Virus record (IMG/VR): IMGVR_UViG_3300009160_000076
Coordinates: 1-38,482 of that record
Length of the DNA stretch: 38,482 bases
Origin: a virus
Direction: 5' to 3' (one strand)
This document shows positions 16,401 through 24,943 of the stretch, piece after piece. Within the stretch, counting starts at the first letter, position 1. Every line of letters starts with the position of its first letter. Both the position numbers and the translations under genes were made by a program. The notes under the pieces were generated by a model. The model was not told where the DNA came from. It saw only the letters and a list, made by a program, of their open reading frames with translations, and did not search any database.

Positions 16401-17452
16401 CCGGGGCGGGGTGCATAATCAGCACGCCTTCAGCCAGCAACCTTCCTGAAGGCACATGGATTACTTACGAAAAGTCTTCTAGCGACACGAATTATATTGC
16501 CGTGCGCCGCGCCGGTTCGGCAGTGGACCGCGCGTGGCTGACATCTCAAGCCGACAGGGTGACGCTGCGGGTCAGGTCGGGCGCTTGGGAAGTTGATAGC
16601 TGGCAGATTGCGCCCAAGTTTGACCGCTACACCGCAACCGGGACGACGGCCTGGATCAAGCCGCCGCTTGCCTTTTCCATCGAGGGCCAACTTATTCCCG
16701 GCGGGGCTGGGGGTGGGTCGGGTCGCTGCGGGAATGCCGGGGCTATCCGCACTGGCGGGAATGGCGGCAACGGGGCTTCGCTGGTCCGGTTCACGCGCAA
16801 GGCTTCTGACCTCGACAGCAGCATAAACGTCGTCGTCGGCACGGGCGGCGCGGGCGGCGCGTCAACCTCAACCAATGGCACGTCCAACTCCGGAGCGGAT
16901 GGCGTGGAAACCACCTTTGGCTCCTCTTCGGCCATCTACTACGCCTATACTACCGCCCCGAAAGGCGGCCTCGGCGGCGGGACTGGGACAAACACGCAAA
17001 CCGCCTCAACCTTCCAGGGGCTGAACGCAGCAACGGGCGCAGCGGCTTCGGCAACGGGGGCGGCTGGGGTCAATTCAGGCACGGCTTGGGGCATGGGTGG
17101 GGCTTCCGGGGGTGGCATTACCTCGGGCAACGCCAACAGTGCAGGCGGCGACGGGCGCTCTGCGGTTAACGGCCTCGCAAACACCGGAGGCATTGCCGGG
17201 GTGGCGGGTGTTTCGCCGGGCGCGCAAGGAACAGACGCGGAGGCGGCTACGGCCCAGGTTGGCGGCTTTCACCCGGCCCCGTCCGGTGGCGGTGGTGGCT
17301 CTGGAGATATGGGCGGCGGGCGCGGAGGCAACGGCGGCGGCTATGGCGGCGCTGGTGGGGGTGGCGGAGCCTCCCTGACAGGCACGGCAAGCGGCAAGGG
17401 CGGCGACGGAGCGAACGGCGCGGCCCTGATCATCACCTATTTCGGAGGCTGA
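13496..17452 (+). CDS. Large tailspike: beta-helix body with glycine-rich tip
   Basis: The product has 1318 residues. Residues 1-45 hold two imperfect copies of a motif like TWTPxTxNGEPPS. About 140-500 looks like a right-handed parallel beta-helix (repeated NILIDGLTITG-type rungs, ANDs, Gly turns), as in tailspikes that bind or cleave surface polysaccharide. About 580-780 holds domains with VTFGSRTYTW, common in tail proteins. The last 250 residues are Gly-rich (runs such as GGRGGNGGGYGGAGGGGG), typical of tip domains made of polyglycine-II helices as in phage S16 adhesin. No hydrolase triad could be assigned with confidence. DNA at about 16040-16520 is visibly more AT-rich, suggesting module exchange. 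Confidence 0.88.
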   Translation: MTTWTPQTSNGEPPSNQNDPSGSSANTTWTPATENGEPPSDRAYISELGEVVITSLNDTAWVNSFIAANAGKQIRVTPHADGYHSPNILQTGTPIDVPANTQIVFVGTVEIRTRCPTRPIFHLSGDGAALIGPGELVATYTRPNFSWTAGQWTAWATAWNAANPTYPVANWLTVSWQTSWNAANPQSPYAELGPLGKANRTSAVTSYGASNILIDGLTITGFHTSICLQGKNATAANASQTASIQNYGNVIRNVTLDEFDFGILAKKQRDFTIDNVTTEWLGHRVNGGQPHVIYLSNSTDVFEESWNVNVGTVTAYTYEGGAVFKARGCKNLTWKAINCYSVHSAVAIVEACTGVGGDILVTDQHVTTDADGAGSKFAVNITNAPGFLIGGVVTIRQRAGEDQMKAWSVENSDGARFLQGCEVTCARAAGNEFLFRVRSSRKVYSGPTKYTDSNARNTLLFTMSDSQEEGGNASDCVLELAEVTGTTRLAEFVGLSADNQVWVDPTKVATWSATTALVDNGLGGGNVLIDPRATAKRVVQISATTNLSLKASSTLTIQRDGADPLDEDALPAPRLFSNNNTVTFGSRTYTWKTALTGAANEILIPNATIVAAYPTMTAAYGYLQLAFLDAAVRATTYKGAGAGQIYGTGTAVHALVESDWGGNQFNIRAFTGGTAPNAYTTTVSMTGGYGAWTGATMSGGGNPDANYLNAVLAVTTGSTDVTLTFPMASGVDAGNRIEAVKVSDAAGNVLLKDSDATALATITTKGQAISLSPDSGAWLSDVPADVRNTGLPSRSLADENLYFLVGNIGSANQGALRAERLPFSALKADANQLDIQADANTWQIVDPSKNVRTGHYYWNVSGANKIYDLSNVAFGEIFDLCTSIGSSSSTLFFGSTGRVAGLTTAGQTLELPNNSRIAVRRQSTSAFLLIDYTAATEGAFRYSSKTLAVGANDSVKADLLSINLLDSSAGAGCIISTPSASNLPEGTWITYEKSSSDTNYIAVRRAGSAVDRAWLTSQADRVTLRVRSGAWEVDSWQIAPKFDRYTATGTTAWIKPPLAFSIEGQLIPGGAGGGSGRCGNAGAIRTGGNGGNGASLVRFTRKASDLDSSINVVVGTGGAGGASTSTNGTSNSGADGVETTFGSSSAIYYAYTTAPKGGLGGGTGTNTQTASTFQGLNAATGAAASATGAAGVNSGTAWGMGGASGGGITSGNANSAGGDGRSAVNGLANTGGIAGVAGVSPGAQGTDAEAATAQVGGFHPAPSGGGGGSGDMGGGRGGNGGGYGGAGGGGGASLTGTASGKGGDGANGAALIITYFGG

Positions 17453-17453
17453 G

Positions 17454-18614
17454 ATGGCTATTCCAACAGTCTCGACGCTCGGCAGCTATCCCACCGCCCG
17501 GTTTGGCGCTATCGGGCAATCCTTGGCGGCGTTCCTATACTACGGCCCTGCGGGATACGCATTCAAAACCAAGTTTGCCGAGATCATGCGCGGCTCGGGC
17601 AATTCCGCGACGGTAGACGGTGGGATCGAGATTGGCCCCTATGCCATCGGCGGCAGTTACGCGAGCAAAGCGAACCGGGACGCAGCGGCGTCGGCATCAT
17701 CGTATCACTATGACGATACGGGAGGCACACCTCTAGGCTACAGCGCCGACGGCACTTGCTTCGACGCGCGCGCTAGCATGTTGGCCCGCGACGCCTCGAA
17801 CAAGGTCGTCCATTTGCTTGCAGACCAAGGGCAGGCCGACAGTGCTGCGACATCCGGCACGATTAACCAGGGGACCCTTACAGTCGTTCAGGGCGCCACC
17901 AATTGGTATAACGCCTGGAACAGCCTGATCCCCGGTTATCGGGAGTATCTGAACAACTCGACCACGGGCAAAATCGCCTGGGCGATGCTGGGCCGGTCGC
18001 TGTCGAACACCGATACGATGGCCTATGAGCGCATCCGGCAGAAGCAACTCGCGCTGATTACGGCCAACTCGTCGGCCATGTTCAAGGCGCTGGAAACCTG
18101 GGACCTGGAGCTGGGCGACAGCGTCCATCCCTCAATCGTCGGCCAGACCATCTACGGCTACCGCCTTGCGGAGATGGTCGCGAAGACCTGCTACGGCGTC
18201 ACGTCCTACAACAACACGGCGGGCGCCCCGGTCACGATCTATGCCGGGCCAACCATCGCCTCGGTGAGCAAGGCAGGGGATAACGTCACCATCACCGTTA
18301 CCCTCGCTCAAGAGGGCGCCGATACCATCGACATGCCGTCCCTTTCCGGCCCGCCTCCCTGCGGTTTCGCCTTCTGGGATGCGTCGGCCAACATGGACGC
18401 GGTGTTTTCCAGCAGCAGCCCGCCACCTGTTCAACGACCAATGAATAGCTGGGCATGGAACAGCACCACGAAGGCCCTGACGTTCACCCTTGCGACCCCG
18501 ATCACCGGGACCATCGCAATGGCGTTCCCTTTTGACAACGTCGCTGACTTCAACCCGGACGCGGTGATCTGCGGCACGACCTCTGACAAACCCCTTCAAA
18601 GCTGGGCGCGATAA
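17454..18614 (+). CDS. SGNH/SASA-like carbohydrate esterase, tail-associated
   Basis: The product has 386 residues. Three blocks fit the sialate O-acetylesterase branch of SGNH hydrolases: GAIGQSLAAF with nucleophile Ser23, DQGQADS at 124-130 (the family block is usually QGEAD; here Gln replaces Glu), and DSVHPS with Asp222 and His225. The C-terminal 120 residues are beta-rich, as in a binding or trimerisation domain. Enzymes of this type remove O-acetyl groups from sugars. Next to the tailspike this suggests deacetylation of host capsule or O-antigen. The start follows the tailspike stop by one base. Confidence 0.8.
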   Translation: MAIPTVSTLGSYPTARFGAIGQSLAAFLYYGPAGYAFKTKFAEIMRGSGNSATVDGGIEIGPYAIGGSYASKANRDAAASASSYHYDDTGGTPLGYSADGTCFDARASMLARDASNKVVHLLADQGQADSAATSGTINQGTLTVVQGATNWYNAWNSLIPGYREYLNNSTTGKIAWAMLGRSLSNTDTMAYERIRQKQLALITANSSAMFKALETWDLELGDSVHPSIVGQTIYGYRLAEMVAKTCYGVTSYNNTAGAPVTIYAGPTIASVSKAGDNVTITVTLAQEGADTIDMPSLSGPPPCGFAFWDASANMDAVFSSSSPPPVQRPMNSWAWNSTTKALTFTLATPITGTIAMAFPFDNVADFNPDAVICGTTSDKPLQSWAR

Positions 18615-19924
18615 TGGCAACCACGAACTACGGATGGGCGGTCCCGGTCGTCAACGGCTCGGCCGATACCTGGGGCACAACCCTGAACGCCACCCTGGAG
18701 GCGATAGACGGGCGGGTGTTCACTATGGCCGCAAAGGCCGGGGCGACCCTGACCGGGGTGTTCATTGGCGTGACGCCAGTTGCGGGGGCCTCGGGATATG
18801 CCTCCTATCGCCTGCCGCATGGCACGGCGCCGACAACCAACCTGACCAACGGGGACCTGTGGTCAACGACGGGCGGGCTGTTCTTCCGGCGCAACGGGGC
18901 AACCAAGACGCTGGCAGAGCTGGAAGGGGCGGCCTTCACGGGGGCCTGTTCGTTTGCCTCTACGGTGGCCCTGGCGGCCGATCCGACGACGGCGCTACAG
19001 GCTGCAACCAAGCAATATGTGGACAACCTCGCAACCGGCCTGAAGATCAAGGCTGCGGCAACGCGGGCGACAACGGCCAACATCACCCTGAGCGGTGAAC
19101 AGACTATCGACGGGACCTTGACCTCGGCGTCACGGATTCTGGTTCGCTCGCAGACGGCCCCGGCTGAAAACGGGATTTACACGACCGGCGCCGGCGCATG
19201 GACGCGCACGACGGACATGGACGCATGGGACGCGGAAGTGCCGGGCGCTCTGGTTTACGTCTCCAGCGGGTCCACACTTGCGGGCAAGCGATATTACTGC
19301 ACCTCCGCAGCCGGCGGAACGCTGAACACCACGGCGATTACATGGGTCGAGTATGACTCAACGACGGTTTACACCGGATCGGGCGGGATCACCCTCGGGG
19401 GCTCCAATTTCACCCTGACCGACATGGCGCAAAGCACCATCAAAGGCCGGGCTGCATCGTCTGGAACGGGCGCGCCGGTTGATCTGACGGCGACCCAGGC
19501 AACGGCCATTCTCAACGCAATGGTGGGCGACAGCGGGTCAGGCGGAACCAAGGGGCTGGTGCCGGCTCCTGCGACGGGGGATGCAACCAAGGTTCTGACC
19601 GGCGCGGGGACGTTCGCAGGCTATGCCGTGTCGGCCTATGGATATGGCCTGTCTTCCGGATCAACGATGTCGTTTGGGGCTGCAAAGGGCATCACGTCCT
19701 TTTCCAAGTCATCGAACGGCAAGTGGATTCTGACGCTGGATAGTGCGCGGGCCGATGCAAACTGGGTGGTTAATCCCACGCCGGTCTATTCCGGCTCGGT
19801 GCTGATCGCCTCGGAAGACCCCGGCATCATCACCAAGTCAACGACCCAGGTGGGGATTCAGTTTCGAACTGCCGGCAATACGTTGCAGGACCCGTCCGGC
19901 ATCAATATCTCGGTCTTCGGCTGA
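18614..19924 (+). CDS. Tail fibre protein
   Basis: The product has 436 residues. The N-terminus (MATTNYGWAVPVVNGSADTW, then GTTLN) is the signature found at the start of many phage tail fibre proteins. Residues about 130-250 (ATKQYVDNLATGLKIKAAAT, QTAPAENGIY, GKRYYCT) form a repeat-like module also common in tail fibres. The C-terminal region is probably a beta-rich receptor-binding tip. It overlaps its neighbours by four bases and belongs to the receptor-binding block. Confidence 0.85.
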   Translation: MATTNYGWAVPVVNGSADTWGTTLNATLEAIDGRVFTMAAKAGATLTGVFIGVTPVAGASGYASYRLPHGTAPTTNLTNGDLWSTTGGLFFRRNGATKTLAELEGAAFTGACSFASTVALAADPTTALQAATKQYVDNLATGLKIKAAATRATTANITLSGEQTIDGTLTSASRILVRSQTAPAENGIYTTGAGAWTRTTDMDAWDAEVPGALVYVSSGSTLAGKRYYCTSAAGGTLNTTAITWVEYDSTTVYTGSGGITLGGSNFTLTDMAQSTIKGRAASSGTGAPVDLTATQATAILNAMVGDSGSGGTKGLVPAPATGDATKVLTGAGTFAGYAVSAYGYGLSSGSTMSFGAAKGITSFSKSSNGKWILTLDSARADANWVVNPTPVYSGSVLIASEDPGIITKSTTQVGIQFRTAGNTLQDPSGINISVFG

Positions 19925-21387
19925 TGTGGGTTGACCTCGCCATTCCATCCGGGGTGCGGGCAGCGGGCACGGAACGGGAAAGCCGGGGCGCGTGGCTGGA
20001 CGCCTCGCTCGTGCGCTGGGACCCCGATCTACAGCCCATTGGCGGGTGGGTGGTCAAAAGCACGTCGGCCGTCACTGGAGCGGCTAGGGCGGTTCTGTCC
20101 TGGCGCGACAACGGCGGCTCGACCTGGACGGCGATCGGCACGGCTTCTGGCTTATACGTCATGACGGCCTCGGGCGTGATCCACAACATCACCCCGGCTG
20201 GTTTTACCGCAGGGCGAGACACGGCCCTTGTCGGCGGGGGATATGGGACGGGGCTCTATGGTGCAGGCTTATACGGCACGGTTCGCACCGGATCGTCTGA
20301 CATCACGCCTGCGTCTGTATGGACCCTGGCGCTGTGGAATGACCGGCTGGTCGGCTGCATGGAAGACGACGGCAAAATCTATCAGTGGGACCTGGACCCA
20401 GCTTTTCCGGCTGACCTGATCGACGAGGCGCCCACGGGCTGTTCGGGAATCGTGGTGACGGAAGACGCCATCCTGATGGCCTTTCAGAACCGCTCCCCGG
20501 TCTGGTCGAACCAGGGCGACAACACCGACTGGATTCCGACGTCTCTAAATCAGGCAGGCGAACTGGCGCTCAACACCGATGGCGTCATCATGTGCGCGCG
20601 GAAGGTCAAGGGCCAAATCCTGATCTTCACCACGGAAGACCTGTGGGCGGCGTCCTATCAGGGGCTCCCTGCTGTTTATGGCTTCCAGAAGGCGGGCGAT
20701 AGCTGCGGGCCGGTGTCCAAGGGGTCGCCTGTTGCCTATGGAACCGGCAACTGCGTCTGGATGGCTGACAACAGCTTCTATCTCTACAACGGGTTCACTC
20801 AACCAGTCCCCTGCGCGGTGCAGGACAAGGTGTTTTCGGATATAAACAGCGACCAGATCAGCAAGGTCTCGGGCTGGCACAACAGCCAGTTTAACGAGGT
20901 CTGGTGGCACTATCCGTCGTCGGGGGCGACTGAGAACGACCGCTATGTGTCGTGGAACTATTCGACGAATGACTGGAACGTCGGGTCTCTAGCGCGCCTC
21001 TGCGGGGATGGGTCCAACAACCCCTATCTGATGGCTGCCGATGGCTACGTCTATTCCCACGAAACCGGATCGGCTTATGGGGGTGTTTATCCCTACGCCA
21101 AGACCGGACCCTTCGAATGGCCCGGTGAAATGGGCTTCGGCGGCAAGCGGGTGCAGCTTTCGGGATTGATCCCCGACGAAAAGACGCAAGGCCAGTCGCG
21201 GGTCACGTTCTACCTGCGAGAGTTCCCCAACCTGACGGAAACGACAAAGGGTCCCTACACCATCTCTGGCGCCCCGGTGGACTTCCTCTGGCAAGCCCGG
21301 CAGGTGGAAATGAAGGTTGAGTTCCTGAGTGGTTCCGCAAGATGGGGCCTGCCTCGGATAGACGCCAAGCCGGTGTCCAGCCGGTGA
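19924..21387 (+). CDS. gp10-like beta-propeller tail hub / DNA stabilisation protein
   Basis: The product has 487 residues, close to P22 gp10 (472). Repeated blades such as WTLALWNDRLVGCMED, VVTEDAILMAFQNRSPVWSN, ILIFTTEDLWAASYQG and FNEVWWHYPSSG indicate a beta-propeller. In P22, gp10 sits below the gp4 ring, plugs the head and holds the tailspikes. Here it follows the receptor-binding genes and precedes the ejection genes. A generic tail hub propeller is the only serious alternative. Confidence 0.82.
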   Translation: MWVDLAIPSGVRAAGTERESRGAWLDASLVRWDPDLQPIGGWVVKSTSAVTGAARAVLSWRDNGGSTWTAIGTASGLYVMTASGVIHNITPAGFTAGRDTALVGGGYGTGLYGAGLYGTVRTGSSDITPASVWTLALWNDRLVGCMEDDGKIYQWDLDPAFPADLIDEAPTGCSGIVVTEDAILMAFQNRSPVWSNQGDNTDWIPTSLNQAGELALNTDGVIMCARKVKGQILIFTTEDLWAASYQGLPAVYGFQKAGDSCGPVSKGSPVAYGTGNCVWMADNSFYLYNGFTQPVPCAVQDKVFSDINSDQISKVSGWHNSQFNEVWWHYPSSGATENDRYVSWNYSTNDWNVGSLARLCGDGSNNPYLMAADGYVYSHETGSAYGGVYPYAKTGPFEWPGEMGFGGKRVQLSGLIPDEKTQGQSRVTFYLREFPNLTETTKGPYTISGAPVDFLWQARQVEMKVEFLSGSARWGLPRIDAKPVSSR

Positions 21388-21596
21388 AACTGAACCTTCC
21401 GCAACCGTCCAGGCAATACAGCCCCGACGACCAGGCGCAGCTTCGCCGGGAACTGGCCAAGCAGTTGGACCGGGTGCTGGTCGGCGGACAAGACTGCGAG
21501 ATCGGCGACGGACGGGTGATCCTGACCTCTGCCGGCGGGTCGCGATTTGTCCTGACCGTGGCGGATGACGGAACCCTGAGCGCGGTGGCGCTGTGA
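21384..21596 (+). CDS. Small hypothetical protein, tail region
   Basis: The product has 70 residues from GTG 21384, which overlaps the previous stop (GTGA). A longer frame upstream would overlap the gp10-like gene. It has a helical N-terminal half (DDQAQLRRELAKQLDRVL) and a beta-hairpin C-terminal half (DGRVILTSAGGSRFVLTV). It is unrecognised. Coupled starts and stops on both sides support translation. Confidence 0.6.
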   Translation: MKLNLPQPSRQYSPDDQAQLRRELAKQLDRVLVGGQDCEIGDGRVILTSAGGSRFVLTVADDGTLSAVAL

Positions 21597-21907
21597 GTTG
21601 GCAAGAGACCCTCGCGCGGGCGGTTTCGGACGGGTCGGACCTGTCGGAAGTCGAGGCGGCGATTGTCAAAGGCGAGGCCATGCTCTGGCTGGATCAGCAA
21701 TCGGCGGCGGTCACGCAATACGTCAAGGTCATGGATCTGATCCTGGCGGCCGGCGACATGGCCGAACTGATGGCCATGCTTGAACAGGCCGAGGCCAAGG
21801 CCCGACTGGATGGAATTGACCGCATCGTCTGCACTGGCCGCAAGGGCTGGGGCCGGGCGCTGCCTGGATACAAAGAACTGACTGTCTATGTGAAGGAGCT
21901 AACCTGA
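21593..21907 (+). CDS. Small helical protein before ejection genes
   Basis: The product has 104 residues from GTG 21593 (GTGA overlap). It is predicted helical throughout, with Ala/Met-rich helices (VKVMDLILAAGDMAELMAML). There is no clear membrane segment. Lying directly before the ejection-protein genes, it may assist their assembly or be injected, but no family is recognised. Confidence 0.62.
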   Translation: MSWQETLARAVSDGSDLSEVEAAIVKGEAMLWLDQQSAAVTQYVKVMDLILAAGDMAELMAMLEQAEAKARLDGIDRIVCTGRKGWGRALPGYKELTVYVKELT

Positions 21908-22821
21908 TGCCCCTGTCCCTCGGGTTTGGCAAGGAAAAGCAATCGTCCAACAATCGGACGAGCTACACGCCCAACGCCCAAACGATGGCCCTGTTCAATC
22001 CGACTTTCCAGCAGGCGTCAAACCTGTTGCAGGGGCAGGCGACGCCCTACGCGGGACAGTTGGGGGCGGGGACGTCCCAGATGCAACAGCAGGCCTATGA
22101 CAGCTTCCAGCCGGGGCAGGGCTCCACGGCAACCGGCAACGCCGTCGGCGCGGTGCAGCAGGGCATGGGATACCGGCCGCAGAACATCGACGTTGGCCAG
22201 ATCAGCCAGACCGATCTTTCGCAATACATGGACCCCTACCAACAGCAGGTCATTGACAACTCCCTGGCTGACATCAACCGTTCACGCGGTCAGCAAATCA
22301 ACGCCGACAGCGCGGCCTTTGCCAGAGGCGGTGCATGGGGTGGAAGCCGTCAAGGGGTGGCCGACAGCCTGAGCAATGAAGCGGCGCTGAGACAAGCGGC
22401 GACCACCTCGGCGGGCCTTCGCTCGCAGGGCTATCAGAACGCCCAGCAAATGGCCGGACAGGACATCCAGAGCCGATACGCAAGGGATGCCTTCAATCAG
22501 CAGATGGGCCTCCAGGGCGCGCAATTCGGGCTCCAAGGGGCTGGTCTGTTGGGTCAGCTTGGTCAGCAACAGCAGCAGATGGGCTTGGCCGACACGAACG
22601 CCCAGATGCAGATGGGCAACCAGCAGCAGGCGACCCAACAGAACATCAACGACCAGCAATATCAGGAGTTCCTGCGGCAATATCAGGACCCGTTCCTGCG
22701 GTCGCAGGGGCTGACCGGATTGCTCGGCGCAATCGGCAACCTCTACGCCGGCGCCACCCAACGCGGGACCGGATCGCAGACGGGCTATAGCGCGTCTGCT
22801 GGTTATCAAGGGGCTCAATGA
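21907..22821 (+). CDS. Gln-rich internal virion / ejection protein
   Basis: The product has 304 residues with high Gln, Gly and Ala content (runs like LGQLGQQQQQMGL). It contains the pattern YMDPYQQQVIDNSLADINRS followed by GGAWGGSRQGVADSLSNEAA, which I recognise from putative internal virion proteins of many podovirus-like genomes. Gln/Ala-rich helical proteins after the tail hub gene are typically ejected with DNA to bridge the envelope. The exact role is unproven. Confidence 0.75.
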   Translation: MPLSLGFGKEKQSSNNRTSYTPNAQTMALFNPTFQQASNLLQGQATPYAGQLGAGTSQMQQQAYDSFQPGQGSTATGNAVGAVQQGMGYRPQNIDVGQISQTDLSQYMDPYQQQVIDNSLADINRSRGQQINADSAAFARGGAWGGSRQGVADSLSNEAALRQAATTSAGLRSQGYQNAQQMAGQDIQSRYARDAFNQQMGLQGAQFGLQGAGLLGQLGQQQQQMGLADTNAQMQMGNQQQATQQNINDQQYQEFLRQYQDPFLRSQGLTGLLGAIGNLYAGATQRGTGSQTGYSASAGYQGAQ

Positions 22822-23153
22822 TGCCAAACATGCCAAACATGCAATACGGCGCACAGCCCTACTCGCGGTTCATGCAGGGGCCAACGCCGCAGACCGCGCC
22901 GGGCCTGTTCGGGTTTCCGCAGCAGCAGCCAATGGGTCAACAGGGCGAGCCTGGGCAAGAGCAACCGCAACAGCGGCCTGACTACGGGGCGGGGTTTGTG
23001 AACAACTACATGGGCCGGAACCCTAGCTGGATGGGCGTTCCGCAATCGCAGCCTATGGGCGGTTCGCCTATGGGCCAAGGCGGCGGCGGTCAAAGCAATC
23101 TGCTGTCGCCTGAGACGTTTATGAAGCTCATGCAGATGTTCGGGGGTGGGTGA
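22818..23153 (+). CDS. Pro/Gln/Met/Gly-rich small virion protein
   Basis: The product has 111 residues, low complexity (MPNMPNMQYGAQPYSRFMQ at the start, GGSPMGQGGGGQS near the end), and is predicted disordered. The PNMQ and SRF pieces also appear in the tandem repeats of the next gene. Such a disordered, Gln-rich protein between two ejection genes is probably packaged and injected, or acts as a chaperone. The function is unknown. Confidence 0.62.
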   Translation: MMPNMPNMQYGAQPYSRFMQGPTPQTAPGLFGFPQQQPMGQQGEPGQEQPQQRPDYGAGFVNNYMGRNPSWMGVPQSQPMGGSPMGQGGGGQSNLLSPETFMKLMQMFGGG

Positions 23154-24943
23154 TGGATATTCGCCAACTGCTTTCCCAAGGCTATCAAGCCGCTGATCGG
23201 TTCCTGCCTTTTGACGGCGTGCTTGATCCAATGCTTGCGCCTCCTCCGCGCCGGCAGATGCCGCAGGACGTGGGGGCTATGCCCAACATGCAGAGCCGCT
23301 TTGTGCCGCAGATGCCGCAGGGCATGGGCGCAGCGCCCAACATGCAAAGCCGGTTTGCGCCGCAACAGGCGTCTGCAATGCCCCAAACGGCTGCGCCACA
23401 ACAGGCGTCTAATCCGTTTGCCATGCCTGTTCCTAGAAAGGGCGGTGGATTTGGCCGAACCATAATGGAATTTGTTGACCCGTCATTTAACCGGCGGGCT
23501 GACGAGCGGGCGGCGTCATTGGCCAGCCAGGATCGACAGGCCCAAATCTTTTCCATGATTTACCCGGTTATCAAGGACAACCCGCGCGAGGTCGCGGCGC
23601 TTATCCTGAACCCGGAAGAGTATGGCAAAAAGCTGACCGAACGGTTCGGCGCGACAAAGCTGGGGCAAGGGGAGCAACTGCTGTTTGGCGACCAGTCGGT
23701 CGCCTACAACCCGGCCTCGCTTGAAGTTGGCGATCAGGTCGTCCAAACCCAGCAGGGCGGCGGCGCGGCTCCCGTTTACACGCGGCCTCCGACATTTTCG
23801 GAAACGACGTTGCGGCGACAGCAGGAGTTTGAACAGAGCAAGCCGCAGATTGTTACCACCAGCCCCGGTCAAGATGTGGTTGCGGTCAGTCCTGGCACGC
23901 CTGGGGCTGCGCCTCCTGCTGATGCGTTGTTCGAAAGCCTGATCAAAACGGAAAGCGGCGGGCGTCCTGGCATTTTGGGGCCAATGACCGATTACGGCCA
24001 AGCGCAGGGCCTCACGCAAATGCTGCCGGAAACGGCGCAAGCGATGGCACAAAAGCTAGGCGTTCCGTGGAAGCCGGAGCTAATGACCGGCACGTCACCG
24101 GAAGCGGCGGACTACCAGCGCAGGCTTGGCCGCGCCTATTTTGATGAGGGGATGCAGAAATACGGCGGCGATCCGGTCAAGGCCTTGATGTATTACCACG
24201 GCGGACCCAATGAGGCGCTGTGGGGGCCTAAGACGCAGGATTATGCCCAAAGCGTCCTGCGAGGGGCCTCGGGACCAAGCGCGAAGGTTGTTGCCAGTGG
24301 CGGAGCCAAGGCGCAATACAGGCCCGCAACGCGTGAGGAAAAGGTAAGTTTTGGCGTCAATCCAAACCTTCCTTATAAAATTAGTCCAGACGGCGACATT
24401 ACGCCTATTGAGACGCCCGCCACCAAGCCCCTGCCTGTCGGCATCCAAAAGGCAGAGGATGACGATTATTCAGCCATCGACGGCCACCAAGTCATTGCCG
24501 ATCAGTTAGGAGGGTTTATTAACCAACTCAAAACTGGCGCGCTCAACCTCGGTCCGGTTCGCAACGAGGTGGCTAAAGCCAGAACCTATATGGGGCAAGC
24601 TACTGCTGAGGACCGAAACTATAATTCTTTCGTCTCCGGCATGAAAAAGATGCGGGATGACTCCCTAGCGTTGAATAACGGCACTCAGACTGAGGGCGAC
24701 GCTATTCGGGCATGGGAGCAACTATTCGCCAACATGAACGACGAGGGCGTCGTTATGCAGCGGCTTAATGAAATTCAAACCATTAATGCTAGGGCGGTGC
24801 GTTTCAGGCAGCAGCAGATTGACCGGCGGCGCATTCGCAATGGCGCTGAACCTGTGTTCGGCACGGCCCCCGCAGCTCCTGCGCCGCCGCCCAAGAAACC
24901 GCCGCCTGCGACGGGTGAATTCAAAGTGCGGGGGGTCAAATAA
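23153..24943 (+). CDS. Ejection protein with lytic transglycosylase domain
   Basis: The product has 596 residues. An N-terminal disordered region carries two 18-residue tandem repeats (about 36-71). Helices follow. An SLT-type lytic transglycosylase domain lies at about 255-370, with LFESLIKTESGG (probable catalytic Glu267), QGLTQMLPETAQ and ALMYYHGGPN. The rest is helical. In short-tailed phages such a domain opens peptidoglycan during DNA injection. I chose ATG 23153, which overlaps the prior stop (TGATG). The track-length start is a GTG one codon earlier. DNA from 24300 on is somewhat AT-richer than neighbours. Confidence 0.85.
   Translation: MDIRQLLSQGYQAADRFLPFDGVLDPMLAPPPRRQMPQDVGAMPNMQSRFVPQMPQGMGAAPNMQSRFAPQQASAMPQTAAPQQASNPFAMPVPRKGGGFGRTIMEFVDPSFNRRADERAASLASQDRQAQIFSMIYPVIKDNPREVAALILNPEEYGKKLTERFGATKLGQGEQLLFGDQSVAYNPASLEVGDQVVQTQQGGGAAPVYTRPPTFSETTLRRQQEFEQSKPQIVTTSPGQDVVAVSPGTPGAAPPADALFESLIKTESGGRPGILGPMTDYGQAQGLTQMLPETAQAMAQKLGVPWKPELMTGTSPEAADYQRRLGRAYFDEGMQKYGGDPVKALMYYHGGPNEALWGPKTQDYAQSVLRGASGPSAKVVASGGAKAQYRPATREEKVSFGVNPNLPYKISPDGDITPIETPATKPLPVGIQKAEDDDYSAIDGHQVIADQLGGFINQLKTGALNLGPVRNEVAKARTYMGQATAEDRNYNSFVSGMKKMRDDSLALNNGTQTEGDAIRAWEQLFANMNDEGVVMQRLNEIQTINARAVRFRQQQIDRRRIRNGAEPVFGTAPAAPAPPPKKPPPATGEFKVRGVK
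23258..23365 (+). repeat. 54-bp tandem repeat in ejection protein gene
   Basis: Two in-frame 54-bp units (23258-23311 and 23312-23365) encode MPQDVGAMPNMQSRFVPQ and MPQGMGAAPNMQSRFAPQ. The pair looks like a recent duplication with drift. PNMQ and SRF recur in the product of the preceding gene. Confidence 0.8.

Noticed and set aside
16687-17452. Tandem GGC-rich repeats considered as a CRISPR or satellite array
   Set aside because: They are in-frame glycine codons of the tailspike tip with no regular repeat-spacer length.
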